From positions 1 to 48,865 of the forward strand of contig CACKYN010000007.1 in the NCBI GenBank assembly GCA_902604355.1: a stretch of 48,865 bases of DNA, read 5' to 3'. Positions 19,833 to 28,022 of this stretch are shown one piece after another; position 1 is the stretch's first letter, and every line of letters begins with the position of its first letter. The DNA is from an uncultured Pelagibacteraceae bacterium. Lineage in GTDB: Bacteria > Pseudomonadota > Alphaproteobacteria > Pelagibacterales > Pelagibacteraceae. The position numbers were made by a program, and so were the translations under genes. The notes below the pieces were generated by a model, which did no database searches, had not been told where the DNA came from, and saw only the letters and a program-made list of their open reading frames with translations.

Positions 19833-19966
19833 TCTTTCAATCTATCTTTATTTTTTTTATTTATTATATTTTTTTTCTTTAAGTTAAATCTACTATTAGC
19901 GACATTAGACCGATGTTTAGCAAATGCTTGCTTTTGTGCTTGTCGCATTGCTCTTTTAGAGGACAT
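19829..19966 (-). CDS. 45-residue highly basic small protein
   Basis: Open frame from ATG at 19966 to TAA at 19829. The product starts MSSKRAMRQAQKQAFAKHRS and continues NVANSRFNLKKKN with a Lys/Asn-rich end; about 16 of 45 residues are Lys or Arg and only one acidic pair is at the end. Such composition suggests nucleic acid or ribosome binding, but no family is recognised. It fills the gap between the secreted protein and the phosphatase gene, and its stop shares TTAA with the convergent gene. Confidence 0.55.
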   Translation of the reverse strand: MSSKRAMRQAQKQAFAKHRSNVANSRFNLKKKNIINKKNKDRLKD

Positions 19967-19975
19967 AAATTTAAT

Positions 19976-20533
19976 TTAATACTCTATTTCTAAAGTATCA
20001 ATGATTTTAAAATTTTTGTTTGAAATTACTATTTCTCCTGAAGAAGAGGGGTAATCTAATATCTCAGAAATTACAACATAATGAGTAACAAAAATTAAAT
20101 TAGTTTTTTCATCCCAATCTAATAAAAATTTTTGGAAATCTCTCATTTGTGAATTTTTATTTTGTACAAATTTTGAACTAAAAAAAGAATTCAAAAAACT
20201 TTTTGTTTTAAAATTATCAAAAGCTAAAGAGGCAGTTTCTTTGCACCTACACCATTCACTAGAATACACCTTTTCTATTTTAATCTTATTTTCTGTAAAA
20301 AAATTACCAATTTTTCTCGACTGTATTCTGCCACTTTCGCTGAGATTTCTTTGAGTTGAGCAATCATGGATATTAAAATTTTCAGGATCTCCCCCACCAG
20401 GTGCATAAGCATGTCTAATAAATATTAACTTCCCTCCTACTTTTAAGTTTTCAATTATATTTTTTTTTGAATCTGCTTTAACAAGCGTGTTTAAACATAT
20501 AAATAATATTAAAATAATTTTTAAAAATTTCAT
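19976..20533 (-). CDS. Histidine phosphatase superfamily protein, exported
   Basis: A 185-residue protein. The N-terminus MKFLKIILILFICLNTLVKA is a signal peptide. The catalytic motif is RHAYAPG with the phospho-acceptor His, the second Arg region is LSESGRIQSRKIG, and the late motif FVTHYVVISEIL holds the second catalytic His. YSSEWCRCKETASLAF matches the ASPxxRAxQTA-like stretch of the family. The periplasmic substrate is not known. Its ATG is only 2 bp from the divergent start of the uracil-DNA glycosylase gene. Confidence 0.85.
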   Translation of the reverse strand: MKFLKIILILFICLNTLVKADSKKNIIENLKVGGKLIFIRHAYAPGGGDPENFNIHDCSTQRNLSESGRIQSRKIGNFFTENKIKIEKVYSSEWCRCKETASLAFDNFKTKSFLNSFFSSKFVQNKNSQMRDFQKFLLDWDEKTNLIFVTHYVVISEILDYPSSSGEIVISNKNFKIIDTLEIEY

Positions 20534-20535
20534 TA

Positions 20536-21222
20536 ATGAATATTAAATTTAAAAAGTTAAATAAAACAATTATAAATTGCAATGAATGTCCAAGATTAAT
20601 CAATTTTATTAAAAAAATTTCTACTGAAAAAAGAAAACAAAATATTAATGATACTTATTGGGGTAAACCTGTTACAGGATTTGGCAAATCAAGTTCAAAA
20701 CTTCTTATTTTAGGCTTGGCACCTGCAGCACATGGAGGGACAAGAACGGGTAGACCGTTTACAGGTGATAAATCTAGTGATTTTTTATTTAAATGTTTAC
20801 ATAAAACAAATATATCTAATCAACCACATTCTCTAAATTTAAAAGATGGTCTAAAATTAAAATCTACTTATATCACTAATATTCTTAAGTGTGTTCCACC
20901 TGGAGATAAGCCATATAAAGAAGAATTAAATAATTGTTCAAAATACTTTAGCTCTGAGCTATCAAATTTAAGAAGTTTAAAAACAATAGTAGCACTTGGT
21001 AAGGTAGCATTTGATAATTGTGTTAAATTTTACAAAAAAAATTATAACTTTTCAAAAAAATTAAAATTTGCCCATGGTAAAATCTATCAATTACCAAATA
21101 ACATAAATTTAATTTCTAGCTATCATCCAAGTCCAAGAAATGTAAACACTAAAGTAATTTCAGAAAAAATGATGATTAAATTATTTAAAAAAGCAAAAAA
21201 AATGTCTGCTATTAAAAGTTAG
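20536..21222 (+). CDS. Uracil-DNA glycosylase, family 5 (UDGb) type
   Basis: A 228-residue base-excision repair enzyme that removes uracil and some other deaminated bases from DNA. Motif A is LGLAPAAHGGTRTGRPFTGD, lacking the catalytic Asp or Asn of other families, typical of family 5. Motif B is SSYHPSPRNVNT near the end. Four cysteines that would hold a 4Fe-4S cluster are seen in CNECPRL near residue 15, in LKCVPPGDKP and in NNCSKYF. It overlaps the convergent ybgC-like gene by 11 bases. Confidence 0.88.
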   Translation: MNIKFKKLNKTIINCNECPRLINFIKKISTEKRKQNINDTYWGKPVTGFGKSSSKLLILGLAPAAHGGTRTGRPFTGDKSSDFLFKCLHKTNISNQPHSLNLKDGLKLKSTYITNILKCVPPGDKPYKEELNNCSKYFSSELSNLRSLKTIVALGKVAFDNCVKFYKKNYNFSKKLKFAHGKIYQLPNNINLISSYHPSPRNVNTKVISEKMMIKLFKKAKKMSAIKS

Positions 21223-21625
21223 AAATATAAGGTTTAAATTTGTCTACAACCAATTTTGGAATTTTTATAGGTTTAGCTTTTTCGTTTACAAAAACTAAGT
21301 GTATTTTGGCCTCAACTATTACTATCTTATTTTTAATAATAGTTTGGCTCATAACAAATGATGTCTTTGTAATAGAAAGTATATAAGATTTTATATTAAG
21401 CTCGTCTTCTAAATAAGCCGATTTTTTATAATCAATGTTACACGATTTGACTATTATTAAAGCTTTAAAATTATCTTTAATCTTAAGATTGCTTAGACCA
21501 ATTTTGATTAAGGCCTCTGTTCTAGCCCTTTCAAGATATTTAAGATAATTTGCATAATATACTACACCACCCGCGTCAGTATCTTCATAATAAACCTTAA
21601 TTTTATGATTAAAATTTTTAGACAT
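21212..21625 (-). CDS. ybgC: YbgC-type acyl-CoA thioesterase
   Basis: Hotdog-fold thioesterase, 137 residues (family about 130-140). The signature is YYEDTDAGGVVYYANYLKYL followed by ERARTEALIKIG, with the catalytic Asp in DTDAGG. In many proteobacteria this gene heads the tol-pal cluster; here no tol genes are adjacent, so the link to cell-envelope maintenance is only a family expectation. It overlaps the glycosylase gene tail-to-tail. Confidence 0.88.
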   Translation of the reverse strand: MSKNFNHKIKVYYEDTDAGGVVYYANYLKYLERARTEALIKIGLSNLKIKDNFKALIIVKSCNIDYKKSAYLEDELNIKSYILSITKTSFVMSQTIIKNKIVIVEAKIHLVFVNEKAKPIKIPKLVVDKFKPYISNF

Positions 21626-21671
21626 GTTAATATATTATCAAAAATTTTTATAATTAAATACAAACTAAGTT

Positions 21672-21824
21672 GTGAGTTCATCAATAAAAGTTTATATAGT
21701 ATGGTTAATTGGCGTAATTATTTGGAACTTTGGCTTTCCAAATGCAATTCCACTAGCAGATGTTATAGCAGCTATTTTATTATCTTTTCTAAGTTTAATT
21801 TTAAATAAATATTTGAAGTTTTAA
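21672..21824 (+). CDS. 50-residue membrane protein, two predicted helices
   Basis: Open frame from GTG at 21672 to TAA at 21824; an in-frame stop just upstream at 21666 rules out a longer form. The product VYIVWLIGVIIWNFGFPNAI is a first helix, then PLADVIAAILLSFLSLILNK a second, ending KYLKF. The sequence is clearly protein-like, whereas the overlapping ORF in another frame (21605-21808) is not. Its stop shares TTAA with the convergent DUF3047 gene. Function unknown. Confidence 0.72.
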   Translation: MSSSIKVYIVWLIGVIIWNFGFPNAIPLADVIAAILLSFLSLILNKYLKF

Positions 21825-22471
21825 TTTTCCGAAAAATAAATATTTTGAAAATAAGAAATTGACTTCATTTTTGAATTATCTGTGTCAGCCATTATTGCTA
21901 GCCCATCAAGCTCATCAACATCTAGATCATGAAATCTTTTAAAATCTTCTTTAACATTTGCTTTTACTGTAACCCATTCATTAAAATTGTTTTTTGTAGA
22001 AGCTAATACATTATCTATTGATTTTTTAGTATAAGGACTGGGCCAATTTTCACCTACTTCACTATTGCTTGAAAAAATATAATTAATTGCTCTATTTGAT
22101 AAAGGTGTGGCCCCAGTTTTTTTAATTGCAAACACACGAGCTGCATAATCATGCCCTTTTTTGGTATTTTCTTTAATTCCTTTTAAATCCTTCTCTATTT
22201 TCCATGTAATATTAATATAGGGTGTTTTATTGAGGTTAATTTTGATCTCTTTACCAAGACCTGAGGCAGCATTATCTGCAACAGCTAATAAAAAATTACC
22301 ATTCTCGTTTGAGCCAACAGAGTAATTAGTTCTATTATCCGCACCTCTTACTTTGCGTACTTCTAGTTCTGAAAGCTCTTTCTCAGTAAACTCAAAAATT
22401 CTTATATTCTCAGCGGCTGCAGAACTAAATAAAAATATGGACGTAATAATAATATTGAAAATTTTTAACAT
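21821..22471 (-). CDS. DUF3047 family exported protein
   Basis: A 216-residue protein with signal peptide MLKIFNIIITSIFLFSSAAA. The mature part matches the layout of DUF3047 proteins: ITWKIEKDL, then GHDYAARVFAIKK, then INYIFSSNSEVGENWPSPYT, and a late DVDELDGLAIMADTDNS. The family is predicted to form a beta-sandwich and its function is not established. It lies downstream of the SDR gene on the same strand with a 62-base gap. Confidence 0.78.
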   Translation of the reverse strand: MLKIFNIIITSIFLFSSAAAENIRIFEFTEKELSELEVRKVRGADNRTNYSVGSNENGNFLLAVADNAASGLGKEIKINLNKTPYINITWKIEKDLKGIKENTKKGHDYAARVFAIKKTGATPLSNRAINYIFSSNSEVGENWPSPYTKKSIDNVLASTKNNFNEWVTVKANVKEDFKRFHDLDVDELDGLAIMADTDNSKMKSISYFQNIYFSEN

Positions 22472-22533
22472 ATCTTTCTTATAGATAAATTATTTTTTAA
22501 TTCAACAATCTGTAAGATTTGTAAATTATTAAT

Positions 22534-23280
22534 TTAATATGTAGATCTTCCTCCACTTATGTCAAAGACAGCAGCAGTTGAAAAAGTATTCTCTTGTGAC
22601 GAAAGCCAACAAATTAGTGAAGTAAACTCATGTATCTCAAGAAATCTTCCTCGTGGAACTTTGGAAAGCATTCTTTGAACATGTTCTTTGCTCATTTGAT
22701 CTAAAATTCTAGTTTTAGCTCCTGCTGGTGTTACAGCATTTACAGCAATATCCTTGTCTGCTAATTCCTTGCCCAATGCTTTAGTGAGACCAATTGCACC
22801 CGCTTTTCCAGAACTATAGGCACTAGCATTTGCATTGCCGTCTTTACCTGCGACTGATGCAACATTAACTATTCTACCATAATTATTCTTAATCATATTT
22901 GGTACAATTGCCCTGCAGCAATTAAATGTGCCCATTAAATTAATTTGGACTATTTTATTCCACATTTCTACATCATACTTCCAAAGAGGGTCCGTTGGAC
23001 CAGTAATTCCTGCATTGTTAATTAAAATATCAATTTCATTTTTATTAGTTATTTCACCAACGAATTTTTCGACTTCAGCATACTTTGAAACATCAACTAC
23101 ATGATAATTCAAATTTGGATTGTTGATTTCATCTATTGTTTTTTTTAAAAGATTTTCATCTATATCCCAAATAAAGACATTACATCCAGACTCTAGAAAT
23201 CTTTTAGCAATATCTAGTCCGAAACCTTGGGCTCCCCCAGTTATAATGGCTGTTTGATTTTCAAAATCAAATTTGTGCAT
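22534..23280 (-). CDS. SDR family NAD(P)-dependent oxidoreductase
   Basis: A 248-residue classical short-chain dehydrogenase. The cofactor motif is TGGAQGFGLDIAKRF near residue 15, an acidic residue after the second strand (WDIDENL) favours NAD over NADP, NNAG is intact, and the catalytic Ser, Tyr and Lys appear in NVASVAGK and SAYSSGKAG. The substrate is unknown. It follows the NCS1 permease gene by 5 bases, so the pair is probably cotranscribed with the TRAP genes upstream and may act on an imported hydroxy compound. Confidence 0.9.
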   Translation of the reverse strand: MHKFDFENQTAIITGGAQGFGLDIAKRFLESGCNVFIWDIDENLLKKTIDEINNPNLNYHVVDVSKYAEVEKFVGEITNKNEIDILINNAGITGPTDPLWKYDVEMWNKIVQINLMGTFNCCRAIVPNMIKNNYGRIVNVASVAGKDGNANASAYSSGKAGAIGLTKALGKELADKDIAVNAVTPAGAKTRILDQMSKEHVQRMLSKVPRGRFLEIHEFTSLICWLSSQENTFSTAAVFDISGGRSTY

Positions 23281-23285
23281 ATGGA

Positions 23286-24743
23286 TTATTTTTTAGCTAG
23301 CAAATAATACGTCAACCAAGAAATAAATGCACCTATAATCCATGCATATGATTGTAAAAACATTAAATTAGTATTCCATATAGTTGCGGCAGAAAAAATA
23401 AAACCTAATATTATTGAGTAAGTACCTTTAATGTGCCACCCTTTTGAATAATAATAAGCACTTTGATTTTCAATCGAATATAGGTCTTTATTACTTAAAG
23501 TTTGATTTTTTATAAAATAGTAATCGGCAATAATAACACCAAATAAGGGCCCAAAAAAACAACTGAATGTATCCACAAAAGATAAAATACCAATTTGGCT
23601 TAGAACAGTTAGCCAAAAAATCCCAATAATTAATCCCAAAAAGGAAATTGTGTAACTTGCACTTTTTAAAGTTAGTTTATTCGGAAGAAAATTAATAAGT
23701 GAGTATTGAGAAGGAATATAATTTGCCACTAAATTAGTTGATGCTGAGGCAATTATTATAAAGAACAGAACTACTATTGTAATTTGAAGGTTATCAAATT
23801 TACCAATTATATCAGTTGGATTTGTGAAAATTCTATCCAAATCCTGAAATTTTTGATTTAAAAAAACATCTGAACCAACAACAATAGCAATAGAAAAAAA
23901 TGAAAAAATTATTAAGTTTAGAATTAAGCTTAAGTTTCCTTTAGTTAATTCTCTTTCATTATTTACATATCTTGTAAAATCTCCAAAACTTACGATCACA
24001 ATTGAAAAGTAAGCAAAAATAGTGCCTGCAACAGTAAGTAATGGAAAAATATTATTTTGTTTTAAAAAATTCTCAAAGCTTAAAATACTAGAAAATGCTT
24101 GAGTGGTAGTTTTAACATCACTCAAAAAGACAGTTAAGAAGAATATTATCATTCCTGTATAAACTATTATTGCTGAATAATTAATTAGTTTTTTATTATA
24201 TTGCATACCAATACTAAACAGCATTGTTTGAAAAACGATTACTAAAAAAATTGAGATCCAGTCAATTATATTTAATCCCAATAAAAAAGTTAAGAAAATT
24301 TCTTGATCTAGCAAAGTGTTGTCTATTGAAAAGATAAGTATTCTAATGAGGTAGACTACTAACTTTGATAAAAAATATGTTTGAACACCAAAAAGAAAAA
24401 TTCCAACTAAACTTCTTAACAATCCAAAAAATTTCGCGCCATTAAAACCCAAAGAGGATCTTAAAAGAACTGCAAAGGGTAATCCAAATTTTTGAGAAGG
24501 CTTTCCAATTAAATTAGAAAAAATATAAACTAAAAATGACCCTAAAATTGTTCCAAAAAATACTACAAAAGTATTAAGGCTATACATTATATATAATGAG
24601 GCAATTAAAGAAAAACCAATTACACTTTGTATATTTACTCCCCAAAAGCAAAAAAGATCTTTCCAATTCCAAGTTTTATAATTTGGATTTACAGTAACAA
24701 GATCCCAATTCGAGAGAGAATATTTGACTTTTGGTTGATTCAC
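23286..24743 (-). CDS. NCS1 family permease (nucleobase/cation symporter type)
   Basis: A 485-residue membrane protein with about 12 helices. Family marks are the N-terminal SNWDLVTVNPNYKTWNWKDL, the glycine-rich helix GKPSQKFGLPFAVLLRSSLG, SFGDFTRYV and a late VDTFSCFFGPLFGVIIADYY with the substrate-region residues. NCS1 members carry cytosine, allantoin, hydantoins or thiamine; the substrate here cannot be told. The start is GTG at 24743, directly after an in-frame stop. It is 25 bases downstream of dctM. Confidence 0.88.
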   Translation of the reverse strand: MNQPKVKYSLSNWDLVTVNPNYKTWNWKDLFCFWGVNIQSVIGFSLIASLYIMYSLNTFVVFFGTILGSFLVYIFSNLIGKPSQKFGLPFAVLLRSSLGFNGAKFFGLLRSLVGIFLFGVQTYFLSKLVVYLIRILIFSIDNTLLDQEIFLTFLLGLNIIDWISIFLVIVFQTMLFSIGMQYNKKLINYSAIIVYTGMIIFFLTVFLSDVKTTTQAFSSILSFENFLKQNNIFPLLTVAGTIFAYFSIVIVSFGDFTRYVNNERELTKGNLSLILNLIIFSFFSIAIVVGSDVFLNQKFQDLDRIFTNPTDIIGKFDNLQITIVVLFFIIIASASTNLVANYIPSQYSLINFLPNKLTLKSASYTISFLGLIIGIFWLTVLSQIGILSFVDTFSCFFGPLFGVIIADYYFIKNQTLSNKDLYSIENQSAYYYSKGWHIKGTYSIILGFIFSAATIWNTNLMFLQSYAWIIGAFISWLTYYLLAKK

Positions 24744-24745
24744 TT

Positions 24746-24768
24746 ATTTTATTTTAAACTAATAAAAT
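24746..24768 (-). other. AT-only inverted repeat between dctM and the NCS1 gene
   Basis: ATTTTATT (24746-24753) and AATAAAAT (24761-24768) are perfect inverted repeats with a 7-base spacer. They fill the gap between the TAG of dctM and the GTG of the NCS1 gene. A stem of A-T pairs only is weak, and no T-run follows, so I do not call it a terminator. It might affect mRNA decay or translation of the NCS1 gene. Confidence 0.3.
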
Positions 24769-26103
24769 CTACTGTCCATACAAGAGAGTTGGTAACCATA
24801 GGGCAATCTGAGGAAATATGATGATCAAAATTAAACCAAAAACCTGTAAGACCATAAACTGCATCATTCCATAATAAATATCTTTTAAATCCCATTCAGG
24901 TACAACTCCTTTTAAAAAATAAGCCGAGAGGGCTACAGGTGGGGAGAGCCAAGCTGTTTGCAAATTAACTGCAACCAATATTGCAAACCAAGTTAAGTTA
25001 AATCCCAAAGCCTCAACTAAAGGTAAAATAATAGGTACTATTATCATCACAATCGGCACCCATTCTAGAGGCCATCCCAATAAAAATATCATCACCATTA
25101 TCATGGCCAAGATTAAGTATTTGTTCATTTCTAAACCTAAAAGAAATTCAGTTAATAATGTTGGAGTCCCTAATCTTGCAAAAACTGCTCCAAAAAAGTT
25201 TGAGGCAGCAACTAAAACCATTATCAAAGCTGTAATTTCTAAAGTTTTGACTAAAGCCTCCTGTAATTTTGATAAAGTTAATTTCTTATAAGCTAATGAG
25301 AGCAGTAAAGCTCCCATTGCACCACAACCAGCCGCCTCTGTGGGTGTTGCGAATCCAAATAAAATACTTCCTAATGCAGCAAAAACTAATGCTGCTGGTG
25401 GAACTAATCCAAGGAAAAACTCTATCCAAACTTCTTTCATACTTGCAGCTCGCATTTCCTCTGGAAGCACTGGACCTAATTTTGGATTTATCATACATCT
25501 AATTGTTGTGTAACCTGCATATAAACCTGCAAGAAGAATTCCAGGTATTATCGCTGCAGCAAATAAATCTATTACTGGAATTTCCATAATTGGCCCCATA
25601 ACAACAAGCATAATACTCGGTGGAATTAATATCCCTAAAGTTCCTCCAGCAGTAATAGTTCCTGCTGCCAATCTAACGTTGTAGCCAGACCTGTTCATTG
25701 ATTTAGCTGCCATAATTCCTAAAATTGTAACTGAGGCTCCAACGATACCTGTTGCAGCAGCAAAAATTACAGAAACAAATAAAACCGCATAGTATAATGA
25801 ACCTTTTACTTTTGCTAACATCATTTGGAATGAAGAAAATAATCTCTCCATTAAACCTGCTTGCTCCATCATTATCCCCATAAAAACAAAGAGTGGAACG
25901 GCGGCGAGTGTTTGTTCGGTCATGACCATGGAAAACTGCAAAGTCATTAGATAAAAAACAAGTTTCCCAAAACCTAAATAACCAAAAACAAAACCTAAAA
26001 AAATTAATGTAAATGAAATAGGGAAACCTACAAAGATTGCAAAAAGCATAACCCCAACAAGAATAAATCCTAATATAGCTGGATCTATAAGTTCAGCAAT
26101 CAT
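24769..26103 (-). CDS. dctM: TRAP transporter large permease (DctM type)
   Basis: Twelve-helix transport subunit of a TRAP uptake system driven by a sodium or proton gradient, 444 residues (family about 425-445). Family patterns include AVPLFVFMGIMMEQAGLMER, AATGIVGASVTILGIMAAKS, and TAGGTLGILIPPSIMLVVMG, and the late FGFATPTEAAGCGAMGALLL. It overlaps dctQ by 4 bases (ATGA) so both permease subunits are coupled. Substrate is set by the binding protein upstream. Confidence 0.95.
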   Translation of the reverse strand: MIAELIDPAILGFILVGVMLFAIFVGFPISFTLIFLGFVFGYLGFGKLVFYLMTLQFSMVMTEQTLAAVPLFVFMGIMMEQAGLMERLFSSFQMMLAKVKGSLYYAVLFVSVIFAAATGIVGASVTILGIMAAKSMNRSGYNVRLAAGTITAGGTLGILIPPSIMLVVMGPIMEIPVIDLFAAAIIPGILLAGLYAGYTTIRCMINPKLGPVLPEEMRAASMKEVWIEFFLGLVPPAALVFAALGSILFGFATPTEAAGCGAMGALLLSLAYKKLTLSKLQEALVKTLEITALIMVLVAASNFFGAVFARLGTPTLLTEFLLGLEMNKYLILAMIMVMIFLLGWPLEWVPIVMIIVPIILPLVEALGFNLTWFAILVAVNLQTAWLSPPVALSAYFLKGVVPEWDLKDIYYGMMQFMVLQVFGLILIIIFPQIALWLPTLLYGQ

Positions 26104-26714
26104 TTATCTTCTCCAGGCCATTCGCCTTTGGTAGCAGCCCAATAACTTTTGAATAACTCTGAAATTCCTTGAATTAATAAAAAAATAATTCCTATTAATA
26201 AGCAAGATTTAATGGGCCACATATAAGGCATCCACGTAGTATCCATTCCTTTTTCACCTCTTTGGATAGACTCTCCAACAAATCCAATCGTCATATAAAG
26301 GAAAACTAATAATCCTGGAAAATAAAATAAAAGATATAACCAGAAATCTATCTTACCTTGATTTTTAGTTTTAAAATTTCTATATAAAAAATCAGCTCTT
26401 ATATGTACTCCTTTAGAAAGAGCATATGCAGCACCAAGCATGAATAATGCTCCATACAAAAATCGACTTATATCGTAAGCCCAAATTGTTGGGGCTAAAA
26501 ATAATTTCCTTGCAAGCACTTCATAAGTCATCGCAAAAATCAGAGGCATTAAAATCCAGCAAACAACATTGCCAACCCATTTACTAAATTTATCAATATT
26601 AACTATAGAGCTAGCCATCCATGATGGCATATCTTCTGGCATTTTGCCTGAACCGCCTCGCCTTTCGGCAATCATTTCATCAGATATATCTAATTTAGTT
26701 GGTTCGTCTGCCAT
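26100..26714 (-). CDS. dctQ: TRAP transporter small permease (DctQ type)
   Basis: Four-helix small membrane subunit of the TRAP system, 204 residues from the ATG at 26714. The open frame extends to a TTG at 26747, but that lies inside a terminator-like hairpin, so the ATG is preferred. A hydrophilic N-terminal part of about 40 residues precedes the membrane part; family patterns are AMTYEVLARKLFLAPTIWAY and ALSKGVHIRADFLYRN, with the conserved Arg/Asp. It pairs with dctM by a 4-base overlap. Confidence 0.93.
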   Translation of the reverse strand: MADEPTKLDISDEMIAERRGGSGKMPEDMPSWMASSIVNIDKFSKWVGNVVCWILMPLIFAMTYEVLARKLFLAPTIWAYDISRFLYGALFMLGAAYALSKGVHIRADFLYRNFKTKNQGKIDFWLYLLFYFPGLLVFLYMTIGFVGESIQRGEKGMDTTWMPYMWPIKSCLLIGIIFLLIQGISELFKSYWAATKGEWPGEDK

Positions 26715-26726
26715 ACAAATTCTGTT

Positions 26727-26764
26727 AAAAAAAATTAGAGCAGACAATTAAGTCCGCTCTAATT
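26727..26764 (-). terminator. Terminator-like or attenuating hairpin between dctP and dctQ
   Basis: In the minus-strand transcript, AATTAGAGCGGAC (26764-26752), loop TTAATT, and GTCTGCTCTAATT (26745-26733) form a 13-pair stem with a single G-U wobble. Eight U residues (26734-26727) overlap and follow the second arm. Read on the plus strand the same position would be an A-C mismatch, so the stem is best on the transcript that leaves dctP. It fits partial termination that keeps binding-protein mRNA above permease mRNA. Confidence 0.78.
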
Positions 26765-26787
26765 ATATAATCTAAGATTAATTCTGA

Positions 26788-27882
26788 TTACTTTAATGTC
26801 GCTGCGTGAGCCATTCCTAGCTTCGCATTTGACATTTGAGCACCACTCCAAAAAGGAACAGCAATATCAGCAAAGTTTTTCATTGAAGTATAAACTTCAT
26901 TGAAAAATTTATTTTCAGCAGCATTCTTATTTAAAGAAGCTTTTGCTGCTGCCATATATTCTGTAAAATAATCAGAAGGTGTATCTTCTAAAATTACTCC
27001 GTGTTGAGTAGTCAACTCTCTTAAAGCCTTACCATTTTCATAGATTCTGTAACTTAAAGATTTTGCTAATGATGCATTAGCAGCTACTTCTAGAGACTTC
27101 TTCTCATGATCAGACATTGCATTATAAGTTTTTCCAGTAATATAAAAGTCAGCATTTACGACTACTTGGTGTAAACCTTGTAAATAGTAATGCTTTAGAA
27201 CTTTTTGGAAACCAAATGTTAAATCTGGTTTTGGACAACACCATTCAGCAGCATCAATTGTACCTGCCTCTAAAGCTGGTAGAATATCTCCACCACCCAT
27301 AGCTACAGATGCGATACCGATATCTTTATATGTTTGTCCTGGAATTCCTGGAGGAGTTCTGAATTTATATTTTCTAAAGTCAGCCATGTCTTTAATTGGT
27401 TTTGGAAACCAACCTAAAGCTTCTGGTCCAACTGGTTGAATCATAAATCCTTTAATATCTCTTCCCATTTCTTTCCATAGTTGGTCATATAATTCTTTAC
27501 CACCACCATATTGGAACCATGATAAAAATGCGATATTATCAATACCTACACCACCACCAGCTACTGGCGAACCAAATAACATAGCTGCAGGGTGATCGCC
27601 TGACCAATAGTGAGTCCAAGCGAAACCACAATCGATAAGACCTTTATCAACTGCATCTAAAGTTTCTTTTACACCAACAACAGCTCCTGCAGGTAAAATT
27701 TCAAACTTTAGAGATCCAGCTGTTAAAGTTGTAACAGTGTCAGTAAAGTCTTTTAACATCTTCACCTCATCAGCTTTAGTGTTAAGAACTGTCTGACATT
27801 TTAGTGTTTTTGCAGCATTAGCATTTGAAATAAATCCAAACACAATTGTTACTGCAAATAACATTGAAATGATTTTTTTCAT
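26788..27882 (-). CDS. dctP: TRAP transporter solute-binding protein (DctP/TakP-like)
   Basis: Periplasmic binding protein that delivers substrate to DctQM, 364 residues. The signal peptide is MKKIISMLFAVTIVFGFISN followed by ANA-A. Family features are the substrate-domain segment FAWTHYWSGDHPAAMLFGSP, the anion-binding Arg in FRKYKFRTPPGIPG near residue 176, and ILPALEAGTIDAAEWCCPKP; the layout resembles TakP-type (2-oxoacid-binding) members. The Arg suggests a carboxylate or sulfonate ligand. Context with xsc and the divergent GMC oxidoreductase makes isethionate or a similar sulfonate a candidate; this is inference. Confidence 0.93.
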   Translation of the reverse strand: MKKIISMLFAVTIVFGFISNANAAKTLKCQTVLNTKADEVKMLKDFTDTVTTLTAGSLKFEILPAGAVVGVKETLDAVDKGLIDCGFAWTHYWSGDHPAAMLFGSPVAGGGVGIDNIAFLSWFQYGGGKELYDQLWKEMGRDIKGFMIQPVGPEALGWFPKPIKDMADFRKYKFRTPPGIPGQTYKDIGIASVAMGGGDILPALEAGTIDAAEWCCPKPDLTFGFQKVLKHYYLQGLHQVVVNADFYITGKTYNAMSDHEKKSLEVAANASLAKSLSYRIYENGKALRELTTQHGVILEDTPSDYFTEYMAAAKASLNKNAAENKFFNEVYTSMKNFADIAVPFWSGAQMSNAKLGMAHAATLK

Positions 27883-27888
27883 TATTTT

Positions 27889-27895
27889 CCCTCTC
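27889..27895 (-). promoter_or_regulatory. Strong ribosome binding site of dctP
   Basis: The minus strand reads GAGAGGGAAAATA before the ATG at 27882. Few genes in this window have such a purine-rich site, which agrees with high expression of a binding protein. Confidence 0.65.
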
Positions 27896-27950
27896 GTTAT
27901 TTTTAAAAAAATAAGCTTCTCTTATAATGAAATCCAAAACAAGTGCTAAA

Positions 27951-27966
27951 ATTGGTATATACAAAT
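27951..27966. promoter_or_regulatory. Near-palindrome between dctP and the GMC gene, possible operator
   Basis: ATTGGTATATACAAAT is a 16-base near-perfect palindrome with core GTATATAC and one mismatched pair. It sits in the 140-base region between divergent dctP and the GMC oxidoreductase gene. The GT-(N4)-AC arrangement resembles sites of GntR-family repressors, but no such regulator is in the window. It could control both genes at once. Confidence 0.4.
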
Positions 27967-28022
27967 ATTTTTTACAGATTTATTACAAAAAAAATAAATT
28001 TCACTTATAAAGGTTCTAAAAT

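Noticed and set aside
21605..21808. 67-codon plus-strand ORF
   Set aside because: Composition is not protein-like, and the frame from GTG 21672 encodes a far more convincing two-helix protein in the same place.
24746..24768. Intrinsic terminator after dctM
   Set aside because: The stem is made of A-T pairs only and lacks a U-run, and the next gene starts at once.
26715..26747. dctQ start at TTG 26747
   Set aside because: This codon lies inside the terminator-like hairpin; the ATG at 26714 gives a sensible N-terminus.
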